Below, piece after piece: positions 24,193 to 32,356 of a stretch of DNA of 64,000 nt (position 1 is the first letter of the stretch; each line of letters begins with the position of its first letter). The notes under the pieces are model-generated. The model saw only the letters and a list, made by a program, of their open reading frames with translations. It was not told where the DNA came from and did not search any database. Source of the stretch: Micromonospora tulbaghiae (GTDB taxonomy: Bacteria; Actinomycetota; Actinomycetes; Mycobacteriales; Micromonosporaceae); assembly GCF_900091605.1 (NCBI RefSeq), contig NZ_FMCQ01000007.1, forward strand, positions 308,860-372,859. Direction: 5' to 3'. A program made the translations under genes and the position numbers.

Positions 24193-26150
24193 TGCGCCGG
24201 TCCCTCACCACGCGGCTGTCCCGCCCCGGCATGGCCTTCGCCCGGCTCGGTGTCGCGGCCCGGTTCGCGCTCGGCTTCGTCGCGCTCATCGTCGTGGTCG
24301 GCGTGCTCGCCCCGCTGCTGCTGCGCCACGACCCCACCCAGTCCGGTCTCGGGCCGGCGCTGACCGGCCCGAACGGCGACTTCTGGTTCGGCCTGGACAA
24401 GCTCGGCCGGGACGTGTTCTCCCGGCTGGTGGCCGGCACCCGGCGCTCCCTGATCGTCGGCTTCGGCGCGGCCGGCATCGCGCTGGTGCTCGGCGCGATC
24501 CTCGGCGCGATCGCCGGAAGCAGCCGCACCGTCGTCGACGAGATCATCATGCGCTGTCTCGACGTGGTCATGGCGTTCCCGGCGATCGTGCTCTCCGCGC
24601 TGCTGATCATCTCGTTCGGCAAGAACAGCCTGCTGGTTCTCGTGATCGCGATCGGTTTCGTGTTCACCCCGTCGGTCGCGCGCATCGTCCGCGCCAACGT
24701 GCTGTCCCAGTACGGCGAGGACTACGTGGCCGCCGAACGGATCATCGGCGCCCGGCGCCCGCACATCCTCTGGCGGCACGTCCTGCGCAACTGCGCCGCC
24801 CCGATCCTCGTCTTCGTCACGGTCATGGTCGCCGACGCGATCGTCTTCGAGGCGTCGCTGTCCTTCATCGGCGGCGGCCTCGCCCCGCAGGAGGCGGCCT
24901 CCTCGTGGGGCTCGGTGATCGCGTTCGGCAAGGAGATGGTGCAGATCGGCGGCTGGTGGGCCACGTTCTTCCCCGGCTTGCTGATCCTGCTCACCGTGCT
25001 GGCGCTCAACGTGCTCTCCGAGGGCATGTCCGACGCGTGGGCCGCACCGGCCGCCCGCCGCGCCATGTCCACCACCAGCGGTGACGCGCTGGAGCAGGCG
25101 CAGCCCGGCACCGGTGAGGTGGTCGAGCTGCCCGGCCTCGCCGAGGCGGCGCGGCGGCTGCGCGAACGCGCCCGCCCGCTGCCGCAGGGCCGGCCCGTCC
25201 TTCAGGTCAGCAACCTGTCCATCGGCTTCGAGGGCCGCCACCGCGGCGTGGACATCGTCGACGGGCTCTCCTTCGACGTACGCCCCGGCGAGGTCGTCGG
25301 CCTGGTGGGAGAGTCCGGCTCCGGCAAGTCGCTGAGTGTCCTGGCCGTGATGGGCCTGCTGCCGAAGGGCGCCCGCGTACGCGGCGAGATCCGCTTCCAG
25401 GACACGAACCTGCTGAAGCTGAACGCCAAGGGCCGCCGGGCCCTGATGGGGCGCGAGATCGCCATGGTCTACCAGGACGCGCTGTCGGCGCTGAACCCGG
25501 CGCTGCGCGTCGGCGCCCAGCTCGCCCAGATGATCCGGCGCGGCGGCACCCGCTCGGCCGAGGAACTGATGCGGCTGGTCGGGCTGGACCCGCAGCGCAC
25601 GCTCGCCGCGTACCCGCACGAGCTGTCCGGCGGGCAGCGGCAGCGCGTGGTGATCGCCATGGCGCTGTCCCGCGACCCGAAGCTGATCATCGCCGACGAG
25701 CCGACCACCGCGCTCGACGTCACGGTGCAGGCCCAGGTGATGAAGCTGCTGCTGGACCTGCGCGAGCGGCTCGGCTTCGCCCTCATCCTGGTCAGCCACG
25801 ACCTCGCCCTGGTCAGCGACGTCTCCGACCGGGTCGTGGTGATGTACGGCGGGCAGATCGTGGAGACCGGCGTGACCGCCGACGTGATGGAGGCGCCCGC
25901 CCACCACTACGCCCGCGGGCTGCTCGGTTCCGTCCTGTCCCTGGAGACCGGGGCGGAACGGCTCACCCAGATCCGCGGCGTGGTGCCGTCACCGGCCGAC
26001 TTCCCGAAGGGCTGCCGGTTCTCCGACCGCTGTCCGATGGCGACCGAGATCTGCCGGGACACCGCGCCCCCACTGGAGGGCACGGACGGCCACGGGTACG
26101 CCTGCCACCACCCCGCCGTCACCGTCAGCGAGAAGGAGCCGGCCCGATGA
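24192..26150 (+). CDS. ABC transporter permease/ATPase fusion (DppC-DppD type)
   Basis: 652 residues. Residues 1-285 form a DppC-like permease (DKLGRDVFSRLVAGTRRSL, EAA loop YVAAERIIGARRPHI). After a hydrophilic linker, residues about 335-590 form an ATPase with Walker A GESGSGKS, signature LSGGQRQR and Walker B LIIADEPT. The zinc-binding-like CRFSDRCPMA oligopeptide-ATPase tail follows. The join is in frame with normal codon use throughout, so it is a genuine fusion of a type seen in other actinobacteria. It supplies one permease and one ATPase subunit of the putative sialic acid importer. Confidence 0.88.
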   Translation: MRRSLTTRLSRPGMAFARLGVAARFALGFVALIVVVGVLAPLLLRHDPTQSGLGPALTGPNGDFWFGLDKLGRDVFSRLVAGTRRSLIVGFGAAGIALVLGAILGAIAGSSRTVVDEIIMRCLDVVMAFPAIVLSALLIISFGKNSLLVLVIAIGFVFTPSVARIVRANVLSQYGEDYVAAERIIGARRPHILWRHVLRNCAAPILVFVTVMVADAIVFEASLSFIGGGLAPQEAASSWGSVIAFGKEMVQIGGWWATFFPGLLILLTVLALNVLSEGMSDAWAAPAARRAMSTTSGDALEQAQPGTGEVVELPGLAEAARRLRERARPLPQGRPVLQVSNLSIGFEGRHRGVDIVDGLSFDVRPGEVVGLVGESGSGKSLSVLAVMGLLPKGARVRGEIRFQDTNLLKLNAKGRRALMGREIAMVYQDALSALNPALRVGAQLAQMIRRGGTRSAEELMRLVGLDPQRTLAAYPHELSGGQRQRVVIAMALSRDPKLIIADEPTTALDVTVQAQVMKLLLDLRERLGFALILVSHDLALVSDVSDRVVVMYGGQIVETGVTADVMEAPAHHYARGLLGSVLSLETGAERLTQIRGVVPSPADFPKGCRFSDRCPMATEICRDTAPPLEGTDGHGYACHHPAVTVSEKEPAR

Positions 26151-27214
26151 GCGCCACCGCCGAGCACCGGCCGATCGCCGAGCTGAGCGACGTGCACGTG
26201 GTGCACGCCGCGCGTGGCGGCGGCATGTTCAGCCGGGACAAGGTCTACGCCCTCACCGGCGCCGACCTGGTGATCCGGGCCGGCGAGACGGTCGGCATCG
26301 TGGGCGAGTCCGGCTGCGGCAAGTCCACGCTGGCCAAGGTGCTCGTCGGCCTGCAACGGCCGACCAGCGGCACGGTGTCCTTCGCCGGCAAGGACGTGTG
26401 GTCGATGAGTGCCGCCGAGCGGCGCGAGCACATCGGCGCCGGCGTCGGCATGATCTTCCAGGACCCGGCCACCTCGCTGAACCGCCGCATGCCCGTACGC
26501 GACATCCTGCGCGACCCGCTCGACGTGCACCGCCGCGGCACCCGGCAGCAGCGCGAGCAGCGGGTGTCCGAGCTGATGGCCCTGGTGGGCCTGCCCCGCT
26601 CGGTCGCCGACGTGCTGCCCAGCCAGCTCTCCGGCGGCCAGCGCCAGCGGGTGTCCATCGCCCGCGCGCTGGCTCTGGAGCCGGGGCTGGTCATCGCCGA
26701 CGAGCCGACGAGCGCGCTCGACGTGTCGGTGCGGGCCCAGATCCTCAACCTGCTGCTGGACCTCAAGGACCGGCTCGGACTGGCCATGGTGCTGGTCTCG
26801 CACGACATCCAGACCGTCAAGCGGGTCAGCGACCGGGTCGTCACCATGTACCTGGGCCGGATCGTCGAGCAGACGCCCGCCGACCTGCTGCCCGAGGGCG
26901 GCCGACACCCGTACACCCGGGCGTTGTTCTCGGCCACGCCGGGCCTGCTGTCACCGATCGAGCCCATTCCCCTGGTCGGCCCGGTCCCGTCGGCCACCCG
27001 GCCGCCGAGCGGCTGCCCGTTCCGGACCCGCTGCTGGGCCGCCACCGACGGCTGCGCCGTGGACATGCCGGCGCCGCGCCCCGCCGAGGGCGTGGGCCAC
27101 GAGTTCCGCTGCCACCACCCGGTGCCCGCCGGAACCGCCAACACCGAACTGGTCGCGCTCGCCACCCCGGCGACCGGCCGCACCGCATCTGAGTCTGTCG
27201 AGGAGAACCTGTGA
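26147..27214 (+). CDS. ABC transporter ATP-binding protein, DppF/OppF type
   Basis: 355 residues. Walker A GESGCGKST (near residue 50), Q-loop FQDPATSLNRR, signature LSGGQRQR, Walker B VIADEPTSALD and the oligopeptide-ATPase C-terminal motif CPFRTRCWAATDGC. It is the second ATPase of the importer. ATGA overlap with the fusion gene, GTGA overlap with nanA. Confidence 0.92.
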   Translation: MSATAEHRPIAELSDVHVVHAARGGGMFSRDKVYALTGADLVIRAGETVGIVGESGCGKSTLAKVLVGLQRPTSGTVSFAGKDVWSMSAAERREHIGAGVGMIFQDPATSLNRRMPVRDILRDPLDVHRRGTRQQREQRVSELMALVGLPRSVADVLPSQLSGGQRQRVSIARALALEPGLVIADEPTSALDVSVRAQILNLLLDLKDRLGLAMVLVSHDIQTVKRVSDRVVTMYLGRIVEQTPADLLPEGGRHPYTRALFSATPGLLSPIEPIPLVGPVPSATRPPSGCPFRTRCWAATDGCAVDMPAPRPAEGVGHEFRCHHPVPAGTANTELVALATPATGRTASESVEENL

Positions 27215-28149
27215 CCACCCCAGCCCCGCGGTTCGCCGGAGTCGTGCCGCCGGCCGTGACCCCCCTGACCGAGGAGGGCGAGGTCGACGTCCGCTCCCTG
27301 GAACGGCTGGTCGAGTGGCTGCTCGACGCCGGTGTCGACGGCATCTTCGCCCTCGGCAGCTCCGGCGAGACGGTCTTCCTCACCGACCGGCAGCGGGACC
27401 TGGCCCTGGAGACCATCGTGAAGACCGCCGGCGGCGCCGTGCCGGTCATCGCCGGATGCATCGAACCCACCACCCGCCGGGTCGTGGAACGCGCCGAGGC
27501 GTCCACCCGGCTGGGCGCGGACGGCCTGGTCGTGACCGCGCCGTTCTACGCCATCGTCGGCCCGCACGAGATCGAGCGGCACTTCCGCGCGGTCGCCGCG
27601 GCGGTCGAGCTTCCCCTGCTGGCGTACGACATCCCGGTCTGCGTGCACAGCAAGCTCTCCGTCGACCTGCTCACCCGGCTCGCCGCCGAGGGTGTGCTGG
27701 CCGGCGTCAAGGACTCCAGCGGCGACGACGTCGCGTTCCGCCAGCTGGCGCTGGCCGTCGCCGAGCACGCGCCGGAGCGCGACTTCAGCCTGCTCACCGG
27801 CCACGAGGTGGTGGTCGACGCGATGATGCTCGCCGGCGGCTCCGGCTCCGTGCCCGGACTGGGCAACGTGGACCCGGCCGGATACGTGCGGCTGCACCGG
27901 GCCTGCGTGGCCGGCGACTGGACCGCCGCCCGGCGGGAGCAGGACCGCCTGACCCGCCTGTTCCGCATCGTCGACGCCGCCGACCCGGCCACCTCGGCGG
28001 GCGCCACCCGGGGCGTCGGCGCGTTCAAGACCGCGCTGGCGCTGCTGGGTGTCATCGCCGGCAACGCGGTGTCGCTGCCGCTGCGGCCGCTCGACGCCGC
28101 CGAGACGGGCCGCGTGCGTACCCAGCTGGAACTGGCCGGGCTGCTCTGA
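27211..28149 (+). CDS. nanA: DapA-family lyase, probable N-acetylneuraminate lyase
   Basis: 312 residues, a full-length (beta/alpha)8 DapA/NanA protein. Seen are the GSSGET carboxylate-binding motif, YDIPVC with the catalytic-Tyr position, and the Schiff-base lysine in GVKDSSGD. In this context (sialidase, importer, NanK, NanE) it should split Neu5Ac into ManNAc and pyruvate. Sequence alone cannot separate NanA from other DapA-family aldolases. GTG start overlaps the ATPase stop. Confidence 0.8.
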   Translation: MTTPAPRFAGVVPPAVTPLTEEGEVDVRSLERLVEWLLDAGVDGIFALGSSGETVFLTDRQRDLALETIVKTAGGAVPVIAGCIEPTTRRVVERAEASTRLGADGLVVTAPFYAIVGPHEIERHFRAVAAAVELPLLAYDIPVCVHSKLSVDLLTRLAAEGVLAGVKDSSGDDVAFRQLALAVAEHAPERDFSLLTGHEVVVDAMMLAGGSGSVPGLGNVDPAGYVRLHRACVAGDWTAARREQDRLTRLFRIVDAADPATSAGATRGVGAFKTALALLGVIAGNAVSLPLRPLDAAETGRVRTQLELAGLL

Positions 28150-28151
28150 CC

Positions 28152-29087
28152 ATGCCCGACCTGAGCACGAGCGGCGCCGACCTGGTCGCCGCGCTCGACA
28201 TCGGCGGCACCAAGACCACCGCCGCCCTGGTCAGCGCCGGGGGAGCGGTCGTCGGCCGGCTCACCGCACCGACGCCTGGTCGCTCCGGCGCCGCCGCGGT
28301 GCTCGACACCGCCGCCGGCCTGGTCGAGAAGCTGCGGGCGGACGCACCGGGTGCCGTACGGGCGCTCGGCGTCGGCAGCGCCGGTGTGATCGACAGCGGC
28401 TCCGGCCTGGTGCTGTCCGCCACCGACGTGCTGACCGGGTGGACCGGCACGGACCTGCGCGGCGACCTGCGCCGGCGCCTGGGCGTGCCGGTCACCGTGG
28501 TCAACGACGTGCACGCCCACGCGCTGGGGGAGGCTCGTCACGGCGTGGCGGCCGGATACGACACGGTGCTCTACGTCGCCGTGGGCACCGGCGTCGGCGC
28601 GTCGTTCGTCCTCGGCGACTCGGTGCTCGCCGGTGCGCACAGCGCCGCCGGGCACGCCGGGCACCAGCCGTCCCCGTACGCCGGGTCGCTGCCCTGCACC
28701 TGCGGCGGGCGCGGGCACCTGGAGGCGATCGCCGCCGGTCCCGCGCTCGCCGCCGAGTACGTCCGGCGTACCGGCCGGCCGGTGGCCGACCTGCGGGCCG
28801 TCGCCGCGCTCGCCGAGGACGGCGACGAGACGGCCCGGGAGGTCGTCCGGCTGGGCGGCGCGGCCGTCGGTTCCGCCGTCGGCGGCCTGGTCAACGTGCT
28901 CGACCCCGCCGCCGTGGTGGTCGGCGGCGGCGTCACCGGCCTCGGCGAGCCCTGGTGGCGGGCGCTGCGCGACGCGGTGCCCGCCGAGACGCTGCCCGGC
29001 CTGGCCGGCGTGCCGGTCCTCGCCTCCACCCTCGGCCCCGACGCGCCGCTGCTCGGCGCCGCCTCGCTCGCCTGGAAGGTCTCATGA
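28152..29087 (+). CDS. nanK: ROK-family sugar kinase, probable N-acetylmannosamine kinase
   Basis: 311 residues. The ATP-binding motif DIGGTKTTAALV is at the start and the catalytic NDVHAHALGE lies near residue 118. The ROK zinc-site region reads CTCGGRGHLE, in which the third Cys of the usual CxCGxxGC is His. The product ManNAc-6-P would feed NanE. It starts 2 bp after the nanA stop and overlaps nanE by 4 bp. Confidence 0.85.
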   Translation: MPDLSTSGADLVAALDIGGTKTTAALVSAGGAVVGRLTAPTPGRSGAAAVLDTAAGLVEKLRADAPGAVRALGVGSAGVIDSGSGLVLSATDVLTGWTGTDLRGDLRRRLGVPVTVVNDVHAHALGEARHGVAAGYDTVLYVAVGTGVGASFVLGDSVLAGAHSAAGHAGHQPSPYAGSLPCTCGGRGHLEAIAAGPALAAEYVRRTGRPVADLRAVAALAEDGDETAREVVRLGGAAVGSAVGGLVNVLDPAAVVVGGGVTGLGEPWWRALRDAVPAETLPGLAGVPVLASTLGPDAPLLGAASLAWKVS

Positions 29088-29773
29088 ACGCGCTCGTCGA
29101 CCAGCTCCGCCACCGCCTGGTGGTCTCCTGTCAGGCGTACCCGGGTGAGCCGATGCGCGACCCGGACACCATGCGCCGGGTCGCGCTCGCCACCGCACGC
29201 GGCGGCGCCGCCGGCATCCGTGCCCAGGGACTGGCCGACATCGCGGCCATCCGCGAGGCGGTTGACCTGCCGCTGATCGGGCTCTGGAAGGACGGCGACG
29301 ACGACGTCTTCATCACCCCGACGCTGGAGCACGCACTGGCGGTCGCCGACGCGGGGGCGCACGTCGTCGCGCTCGACGGCACGTCCCGGCCCCGGCCCGA
29401 CGGCCGTACGCTCGCCGAGACGATCGCGGCCGTGCACGAGCGCACCGGCGCGCTGGTGATGGCCGACTGCTCCACGTTCGACGAGGGCGTGGCCGCCGCC
29501 GCGGCCGGCGCCGACCTGGTGGGCACCACGCTCTCCGGGTACACCGCGTACACCACCAAGGGCGACGGGCCGGACCTGGACCTGGTCGCCCGGCTCGCCG
29601 CCGCGATCGACGTCCCGGTGGTCGCCGAGGGACGCATCCACACGCCGGAGCAGGCCGCGCAGGCGCTGCGGGCGGGCGGGTGGACGGTCGTGGTGGGCAC
29701 CGCCATCACCCACCCGAGCACGATCACCGGCTGGTTCGCCTCAGCCGTCGAGGAGGCCGCGTCGTGCCGCTGA
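29084..29773 (+). CDS. nanE: N-acetylmannosamine-6-phosphate 2-epimerase
   Basis: 229 residues, a TIM-barrel NanE with the family-typical N-terminus LVVSCQAYPGEPM, catalytic-lysine region LIGLWKDGD, MADCSTFDEG and the phosphate-binding C-terminal VVVGTAITHP. It converts ManNAc-6-P to GlcNAc-6-P. The deacetylase NagA and deaminase NagB needed next are not in the window. Confidence 0.92.
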   Translation: MNALVDQLRHRLVVSCQAYPGEPMRDPDTMRRVALATARGGAAGIRAQGLADIAAIREAVDLPLIGLWKDGDDDVFITPTLEHALAVADAGAHVVALDGTSRPRPDGRTLAETIAAVHERTGALVMADCSTFDEGVAAAAAGADLVGTTLSGYTAYTTKGDGPDLDLVARLAAAIDVPVVAEGRIHTPEQAAQALRAGGWTVVVGTAITHPSTITGWFASAVEEAASCR

Positions 29774-30735
29774 CCGACCTCGACCTGGCCGGCTGTATGG
29801 CGTACCGGCCGGAGCTGGACGTGCCGGCGGACCTGGACGCGTTCTGGGCGCGCACGCTCGACGGCGGCGGCGATCCGGAGGCGGCGGTCTACGAGCCGGT
29901 CGACACCGGCCTGACCCAGATCCGGACGTACGCCGTCACGATCCCCGGCTTCGGCGGCGAGCCGGTACGCGGATGGCTGCACCTGCCCGCCGGGGCCGAC
30001 GGGCCGCTGCCCTGCGTGGTCGAGTACCTCGGCTACGGCCGGGGCCGCGGCCTGGCGCACGAGAAGCTGTTCTGGGCGGCGGCGGGCTTCGCGCACCTCA
30101 TCATGGACAGCCGGGGCCAGGGGTGGAGCGCCGCCACCGGCGGCACCCCCGACCCGCACCCGTACCCGGCCGGCACCGTGCCGGGCTTCCTCACCCGGGG
30201 CGTCGACGACCCGGCGGAGCACTACTACCGGCGGCTGATCACCGACGCGGTGCGCTTCGCCGAGGCCGCCCGGCGGCACCCGGCCGTCGACCCCGCGCGG
30301 GTGGCGGTGACCGGCTTCAGCCAGGGCGGCGGCCTGGCCCTGGCGGCCGGCGCGTTGTGCCCGGACGTCGTGGCGGTCATGCCCGACGTGCCGTTCCTGT
30401 GCGACATCCGCCGGGGCGTGCGCGTCGCCGGCCCGGACAGCCCGTACGCCGAGGTCGTCGAATACCTCGCGCTGCACCGCGACCGCGCCGACCGGGTGTT
30501 CCGCACCCTGTCCTACCTGGACGCCGCCGTGCTCGCGCCCCGCGCCACAGCGCCGGCGCTGTTCTCGATCGCCCTGCGGGACCAGGTCTGCCCGCCGTCG
30601 ACCTGCTTCGCCGCCTACCACCGCTACGGCGGCGACAAGGACGTGCGGGTGTACGAGTTCAACGACCACGAGGGCGGCGAGGCGGCGCACCAGCGCGAAC
30701 AGCTCACCTGGCTGCGCGGGATCCTGGGAGCCTAA
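29764..30735 (+). CDS. CE7-family acetyl esterase (acetylxylan esterase / cephalosporin-C deacetylase type)
   Basis: 323 residues, alpha/beta hydrolase. The nucleophile elbow is GFSQGGGLALA, the catalytic Asp is in LRDQVCPPST and the His in NDHEGGEA; the CE7-typical RGQGWS stretch lies after the oxyanion strand. CE7 enzymes remove O-acetyl groups from sugars. Its GTG start lies inside the end of nanE (10-bp overlap), so it belongs to the operon. It may remove O-acetyl groups from sialic acids before breakdown, a role filled by other esterase families elsewhere. That role is inference. Confidence 0.85.
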   Translation: MPLTDLDLAGCMAYRPELDVPADLDAFWARTLDGGGDPEAAVYEPVDTGLTQIRTYAVTIPGFGGEPVRGWLHLPAGADGPLPCVVEYLGYGRGRGLAHEKLFWAAAGFAHLIMDSRGQGWSAATGGTPDPHPYPAGTVPGFLTRGVDDPAEHYYRRLITDAVRFAEAARRHPAVDPARVAVTGFSQGGGLALAAGALCPDVVAVMPDVPFLCDIRRGVRVAGPDSPYAEVVEYLALHRDRADRVFRTLSYLDAAVLAPRATAPALFSIALRDQVCPPSTCFAAYHRYGGDKDVRVYEFNDHEGGEAAHQREQLTWLRGILGA

Positions 30736-31775
30736 CGCGCGCGTTCCACCACGTAGTCGGTCAGCTCCAGCAGGAAACGGCCGTCCTCGGTGTCGGCGGC
30801 GGCGCCCAGCGCCCGCTCGCCCGCACGCCGGGCGGCGAGGGCGAGTTCCCGGGCGCTGCGCCGCGCCGCCTCCACACAGTCGTACGCGAACAGCCGCCCG
30901 TGCAGCCAGCGCACCTCGGCGGCGCTGCGCTGCGCCCGGGTAAGGCTCAGCAACCGCACGAGCCGTTCGCGTTCCTCCAGGGTGCACCGCCGCATGAAGT
31001 CGATCAGGATCAGCGTGCGCTTGCCCTCCCACAGGTCACCGGCGATCTCCTTGCCGTACCGGGCGTAGTCGCCGGTCAGGTTGAGCGCGTCGTCCTGGAT
31101 CTGGAACGCCGCACCCAGATACCAGCCGTACCGGTCCAGCACGTCGACCGCGTTCTCCCGGCCGGTCGCCGCGAGGATCCCGGTGCGGCACGGGTAGATG
31201 CACGTGTACCAGGACGTCTTCTTCAGGCACATCCGGTAGTAGTCGTCCGCGTCCAGGTCGCACACGTTGTCGCGGATCCAGCCGATCTCGATGGCCTGAC
31301 CCTCCAGGGAGTGGCGCATCATGAGCTCGGTCTCGGTGAACAGCCGCCACGCGATCCCGGAGCCGAGCGCCGCCCGGTTCGCCGCGAGCCGCCGCAGCGC
31401 CAGCAGGTTGGTCATGTTGCCGACGTTCAACGCCACGCCGACGCCGTACTCGGCGTGCAGCGTCCGCCCGCCGCGCCGCTGCTCGCTGGAGTCCTGGATG
31501 TCGTCGTGGATGAGGAAGGCGTTGTGGAACAGCTCCACCGTCACGGCGGCGTTGAGCCCCACCGCGTCGCCGCCGCCGAACGCCCGGCACGTCGCCAGGC
31601 ACAGCGCGGCGCGCAGCCCTTTGCCCCAGCGCCGCGGATACTCCGCGACCAGGTCGTAGAGGTATCGCGGGCCGCCCTCGGGCACGTCGTCGAGCAGCGC
31701 GCCGAGGGCGAGCCCGCGATAGCGCTCCAGCATCCGTTCCACGTGCCCGCCGGCCACCCCGGTGGTCGGCGCCAT
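30732..31775 (-). CDS. trans-isoprenyl diphosphate synthase (polyprenyl synthetase family)
   Basis: 347 residues. First Asp-rich motif in LIHDDIQD; second in FQIQDDALNLTGD; the KPLR-like region is WGKGLRAAL. These are the Mg2+-diphosphate sites of geranylgeranyl/farnesyl-type synthases. HN lies just before the first Asp-rich motif, with no aromatic pair blocking the channel, so C15-C20 or longer is possible; chain length cannot be called. It is convergent with the nan operon (4-bp overlap of stops) and co-directional with a small helical protein gene 7 bp upstream. It may supply a prenyl substrate to the neighbouring unassigned cluster. Confidence 0.87.
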   Translation of the reverse strand: MAPTTGVAGGHVERMLERYRGLALGALLDDVPEGGPRYLYDLVAEYPRRWGKGLRAALCLATCRAFGGGDAVGLNAAVTVELFHNAFLIHDDIQDSSEQRRGGRTLHAEYGVGVALNVGNMTNLLALRRLAANRAALGSGIAWRLFTETELMMRHSLEGQAIEIGWIRDNVCDLDADDYYRMCLKKTSWYTCIYPCRTGILAATGRENAVDVLDRYGWYLGAAFQIQDDALNLTGDYARYGKEIAGDLWEGKRTLILIDFMRRCTLEERERLVRLLSLTRAQRSAAEVRWLHGRLFAYDCVEAARRSARELALAARRAGERALGAAADTEDGRFLLELTDYVVERAR

Positions 31776-31782
31776 CGCGCGG

Positions 31783-32193
31783 CTACCGGTCCGTCGGCCG
31801 CTTCGGGGCCGGCGACGCGAGCCGGTCCGCGAGCCCGTTGGCCACCTCGGGGGCCAGCCGCGCCAGATTGAGTACGGTGTCCAGCGCGTCGTGCGCGTCC
31901 GAGGTGTACCGCCGGATCACCTCGCCGCGCTGGTCGTCGGCCATCTTCAACTGCCCGACCACGGTGTCGATCAGGGCGTGCCCGTCGGTGCGGACCCGGG
32001 CGACGAGTTCGTCGAACGCCTCCGGGTCGACCCGGCGGCTCTCGGTCAGCTTCTCCTCGAGCCGCCGTGCGCCGGCCAGCCCCGCCGCGAGTTCCTCCTC
32101 CAGCACCGTGGCCGCGTGGGTCACTGTCTCCGAGGTCTCCTCGGCCACCTTCTCGAAGCGCTCGTTCACGCGCTCACGCTTGCCGTCTGTCAT
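31783..32193 (-). CDS. small helical protein of unknown function
   Basis: 136 residues, strongly charged and predicted helical throughout, rich in Glu, Arg and Ala with heptad-like spacing (VAEETSETVTHAATVLEEEL), no membrane segment and no cysteine. No family recognised. It lies 7 bp upstream of the prenyl synthase gene and is divergent from the PaaK-like operon, so it probably belongs to the same functional unit. Confidence 0.7.
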   Translation of the reverse strand: MTDGKRERVNERFEKVAEETSETVTHAATVLEEELAAGLAGARRLEEKLTESRRVDPEAFDELVARVRTDGHALIDTVVGQLKMADDQRGEVIRRYTSDAHDALDTVLNLARLAPEVANGLADRLASPAPKRPTDR

Positions 32194-32356
32194 GGGCGAA
32201 GTGTCACCGGACCAGGGACGACTCGCCAGGCCAGTGTCGCCATGGTGACTCAGCGTGGCCGGGCTCGGGTGGCCTTGCGACCTGGGTACGGGTACTCAGC
32301 GCATCACCGTCTCGTGGCTCAGGCGGCAGCGCCGGGGCGTCGACAGGATGCTTCTC

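Noticed and set aside
24192..26150. Permease-ATPase fusion as a sequencing frameshift
   Set aside because: One continuous frame with a normal linker and codon use, and such fusions are known in actinobacterial peptide-type importers.
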